Notes under the pieces: model-generated | What the model saw: the letters and a program-made list of their open reading frames with translations, nothing else | The model's database searches: none | Told to the model about the DNA's origin: nothing | In this document: positions 6,859 to 9,068 of the stretch, in pieces | Position numbering within the stretch: the first letter of the stretch is position 1 | Layout of the letters: each line of letters begins with the position of its first letter | Assembly (NCBI GenBank): GCA_029884515.1 | Contig: JAOUHR010000052.1 | Coordinates: forward strand, 1 to 9,068 | Source of the DNA: Gemmatimonadota bacterium | GTDB lineage: Bacteria; Gemmatimonadota; Gemmatimonadetes; Gemmatimonadales; Gemmatimonadaceae | Direction of reading: 5' to 3' | Length of the DNA: 9,068 nucleotides | Translations under genes and position numbers: made by a program

Positions 6859-8240
6859 GCACACCCGCCCCGCTCGACGCCCTCGCGGCCCGCGGCGCGG
6901 TCGCGGTCATCGGGCTCGGGCGGAGCGGGGTGTCGGCGGCCAGGCTCCTCGCGCGCGCCGGCGCGCGCGTGTACGCGAGCGACGCGGGCACGGGACCGGC
7001 GGTGGCCGAGGCGGCGGCGCAGCTCACCGCCGAGGGGATCGTCGCCGAGGCCGGCGGTCACGACCTCGCGCGCATCACCGCGGCGGGCACGGTGGTCGTG
7101 AGTCCGGGCGTGCCGCCGACGGCGCCGGCACTCCTCGCGGCGCGTGCCGGCGACGCCGCGGTCCTCTCCGAGATCGAGGTGGCACTGCGCGCCTTGCCGG
7201 GCGTGCCGTACATCGGCGTCACAGGCACCAACGGCAAGACCACCGTCACCGCGCTGGTCGGGCACCTCCTGCGCGCGCTCGGGCACGAGACCGTCGAGGC
7301 GGGGAACATCGGGACGCCGCTCTCCGAGGTCGCGCTCGGCGCCCGGCGCCCGGCGTGGATGGCGGTGGAGCTCTCGTCGTTCCAGCTGCACGACTCGCCC
7401 TCCGTCGCGCCCACGGTGGCCGTGCTCACCAACCTCGCCCCCGACCACCTCGACCGGTACGCGGGCCTCGAGGAGTACTACGCCGACAAGATGCTCCTCT
7501 TCCGGAACGCCACGCCCGCCTCCATCCGCGTGGTGAACGGCGACGACGCCGAGGTGACGCGCCGCACGGCGAAGGTGCCGGGACAGGCGCGCCGGTTCTC
7601 GCTCATCGACCGCACGGCGGACGCCTGGTATGACGCCGACGCCCAGATGCTCACGCTCGGCGGGAGCGCGCTCCTCGAGCGGGCCCTCCTGCCGCTCCTC
7701 GGCGCGCACAACGTCGCGAACGCACTCGCCGCGGCGCTCGCGGTCTGGCATGCGTTGCCCGCGGACCAGACCACCACCGGGCGCGCGCGGATCGCCGCCG
7801 CGCTCCGCGGGTTCAAGGGCATCGCGCACCGGCTCGAGCCGGTGGGCGAGCGTGATGGCGTGCTCTGGGTGAACGATTCCAAGGCGACGAACGTCGGCGC
7901 GGCCCGCGTCGCCCTCGAGTCGATGACCCGGCCCACCATCCTCCTCCTCGGCGGCCGCCACAAAGGCGAGCCCTACACGGGGCTCGTTGATGCGATCCGC
8001 GGGCACGCGAAGATGGTGCTCGCCTACGGCGAGTCGGCCCCGAAGGTGGTGAAGGACCTCGCGCCGCACGTGGCGGTGGAGCGCCTCGGATCGTCCTTCG
8101 AGCAGGTCATCGCCCGGGCCCGCGAGATCGCGGTACCGGGCGACGCCGTCCTCCTCGCCCCCGCCTGCTCGAGCTACGACATGTTCACCAACTACGAGGA
8201 GCGGGGCGCGGCCTTCCGCCGCCTGGCCCTCGGCGCGTGA
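6855..8240 (+). CDS. murD: UDP-N-acetylmuramoyl-L-alanine--D-glutamate ligase MurD
   Basis: This cytoplasmic ATP-dependent ligase adds D-Glu to UDP-MurNAc-L-Ala, giving the MurE substrate. It has 461 residues, close to the family's 440-460. The N-terminal Rossmann-like domain begins AVAVIGLGRSGVSAARLL (15-32) and includes VVSPGVPP (81-88). The ATPase domain has the P-loop GVTGTNGKTT (121-130), GNIGTPL (150-156), ELSSFQL (172-178) and NLAPDHLDRY (193-202). K212 in YADKMLLF corresponds to the family's carbamylated lysine. The C-terminal domain has GIAHRLEPV (322-330), NDSKATN (340-346), LLLGGRHKG (363-371) and APACSSYDMFTNYEERG (435-451). The GTG start sits in a GTGA overlap with the mraY stop. 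The frame continues upstream inside mraY, but nothing there resembles MurD. The gene lies between mraY and ftsW, as in E. coli. Confidence 0.97.
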   Translation: MSTPAPLDALAARGAVAVIGLGRSGVSAARLLARAGARVYASDAGTGPAVAEAAAQLTAEGIVAEAGGHDLARITAAGTVVVSPGVPPTAPALLAARAGDAAVLSEIEVALRALPGVPYIGVTGTNGKTTVTALVGHLLRALGHETVEAGNIGTPLSEVALGARRPAWMAVELSSFQLHDSPSVAPTVAVLTNLAPDHLDRYAGLEEYYADKMLLFRNATPASIRVVNGDDAEVTRRTAKVPGQARRFSLIDRTADAWYDADAQMLTLGGSALLERALLPLLGAHNVANALAAALAVWHALPADQTTTGRARIAAALRGFKGIAHRLEPVGERDGVLWVNDSKATNVGAARVALESMTRPTILLLGGRHKGEPYTGLVDAIRGHAKMVLAYGESAPKVVKDLAPHVAVERLGSSFEQVIARAREIAVPGDAVLLAPACSSYDMFTNYEERGAAFRRLALGA

Positions 8241-9068
8241 CGAGTTCCGCCCTCCCGCTCCCCGCCGGCGCGCGCGCCCGCACGCCCCCCGCGTTCGCCG
8301 CGACGCATTCGCGCGAGCGGTGGCGCATGTCGATCGAGGCGCGCGTGCTGATCGTCGTCACCGCGGCGCTGCTCGCCTTCGGGCTGGCCACGCTCTATTC
8401 CGCCAGTGCGGGCGTCGCGATGACCCAGAAGCTCCCGAGCTGGCACTACCTGCTGCGGCAGATCACCGGCGTCGCCGTCGGCTTCGTGGCCTTCGTCGCC
8501 TTCGCCAAGATCGACGCGGAGCGCTGGCGCGGGTGGGCCTGGCCGATCATGGGGCTCACGATCCTCCTGCTGCTCGTCACCGTGCTGCCGTTCACGAAGT
8601 CCATCGCGCCCTCCATCGGCGGCTCGCGGCGGTTCCTCTTCGGCGGCTCGCTGCAGCCCTCCGAGCTCGGCAAGCTGGCGGTGGTGGTGTGGACCGCGAT
8701 GCTGATCGTGAAGAAGGGCGGGGAGGAGGGGCTGCGCCGGCTCTCCAAGGGGATCCTGCCGTTCATCGTCGTGCTCGGGGTGCTCAGCGCGCTGCTCCTC
8801 GCCGAGCCCGACCTCTCCGTCGTGATCTTCTACGCCTTCGTGATGGGCGTGATGCTCTTCGCCGCCGGCGCCCGGATCGGGCACTTCATCTTCCTCGGCC
8901 TGCTCGGCGCGCCCGTGCTCTGGACGTACGCGCACAAGCTGGACTACGTGCTGCGCCGGCTCATGGGCTTCGCCTCCGGTGCGGAGAGCGCGGTGGAGGT
9001 GAACCACCAGCTGCAGCAGTCGCTCATCGCGGTGGGTTCGGGCGGACTGTTCGGCGTGGGGTTCGGCC
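8237..9068 (+). CDS. ftsW: Septal peptidoglycan glycosyltransferase FtsW (SEDS family), 5' part (3' end outside window)
   Basis: FtsW is a polytopic SEDS protein that polymerises lipid II at the septum together with FtsI. The frame is open from a GTG at 8237 to the right edge: 277 complete codons out of the usual 380-420. A hydrophilic N-terminal stretch of about 33 residues is followed by hydrophobic segments at about 36-52, 72-90, 101-118, 144-157, 173-190, 193-211 and 214-231. Family blocks are LATLYSASAG (50-59), GGSRRFLFG followed by LQPSELGKLAV (128-149), AEPDLSVVIF (189-198) and HQLQQSLIAVGSGGLFGVGFG (257-277), the last being a strong FtsW/RodA signature. The GTG forms a GTGA overlap with the murD stop, matching the other junctions. 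An in-frame ATG at 8327 (residue 31), just before the first membrane segment, is an alternative start. FtsW rather than RodA is inferred from position in the dcw cluster. Confidence 0.95.
   Translation, partial: MTSSALPLPAGARARTPPAFAATHSRERWRMSIEARVLIVVTAALLAFGLATLYSASAGVAMTQKLPSWHYLLRQITGVAVGFVAFVAFAKIDAERWRGWAWPIMGLTILLLLVTVLPFTKSIAPSIGGSRRFLFGGSLQPSELGKLAVVVWTAMLIVKKGGEEGLRRLSKGILPFIVVLGVLSALLLAEPDLSVVIFYAFVMGVMLFAAGARIGHFIFLGLLGAPVLWTYAHKLDYVLRRLMGFASGAESAVEVNHQLQQSLIAVGSGGLFGVGFG

Noticed and set aside
6950..6969. 20-base palindrome of alternating C and G in murD
   Set aside because: It is simple CG-alternating sequence coding for an Ala/Arg-rich helix of the Rossmann-like domain; such palindromes are expected by chance at this base composition.
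2826..8069. Long open frames on the minus strand opposite murE, murF, mraY and murD (for example 2826-4241, 4247-5518, 5422-6864, 6756-8069)
   Set aside because: Their translations are Arg/His/Gly/Ala-rich low-complexity strings with no recognisable domain. Long antisense frames are expected opposite real genes when stop codons are rare in G+C-rich DNA, and every one overlaps a confidently identified + strand gene.
1..9068. A previously undescribed system, mobile element, CRISPR array, RNA gene, promoter or terminator
   Set aside because: Nearly every base lies in one of eight recognisable dcw genes in canonical order, with no intergenic space beyond 10 bases and no sign of insertion or composition change.

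Overview
The window is a G+C-rich, wholly protein-coding stretch on the + strand. It is an internal segment of a canonical dcw (division and cell wall) cluster in the order rsmH (3' part) - ftsL - ftsI - murE - murF - mraY - murD - ftsW (5' part). This is the order found in E. coli and many other bacteria. Each gene was assigned from its own motifs, except ftsL, which rests on topology and position. I see no RNA gene, mobile element, CRISPR array, promoter or terminator. No non-coding gap exceeds 10 bases, so transcription must start upstream and continue downstream of the window.

Organism: a diderm-type, meso-diaminopimelate-containing bacterium is suggested by the DNPR motif of MurE and the full dcw order. 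Third codon positions are almost always G or C, and five of the seven visible starts are GTG. The combination of high G+C, a transpeptidase FtsI carrying a C-terminal PASTA domain, and the protein style fits Gemmatimonadota. Myxobacteria or a related high-G+C lineage cannot be excluded without a search.

Layout: bases 1-566 end the 16S rRNA methyltransferase RsmH. Bases 567-2839 hold the division proteins FtsL and FtsI (class B PBP plus PASTA). Bases 2850-8240 hold four consecutive steps of lipid I precursor synthesis: MurE (adds the third amino acid), MurF (adds D-Ala-D-Ala), MraY (transfers to undecaprenyl phosphate, making lipid I) and MurD (adds D-Glu, the step before MurE). Bases 8237-9068 begin FtsW, the septal glycosyltransferase that works with FtsI.

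Junctions are extremely tight: TAG directly abutting GTG (rsmH/ftsL), 4-base GTGA or ATGA overlaps (ftsL/ftsI, murE/murF, mraY/murD, murD/ftsW), a 1-base TGATG overlap (murF/mraY), and one 10-base gap with a good Shine-Dalgarno (ftsI/murE). Translational coupling along one polycistronic message is the natural reading.

The window is essentially ordinary core-genome sequence and I do not see an undescribed system in it. The items most worth a second look are a 12-base tandem repeat that forms the murE tail, the murF ribosome binding site and the murF start; the in-frame single-stop junction between rsmH and ftsL; the PASTA domain on FtsI; and a few residue departures in MurF and FtsW.
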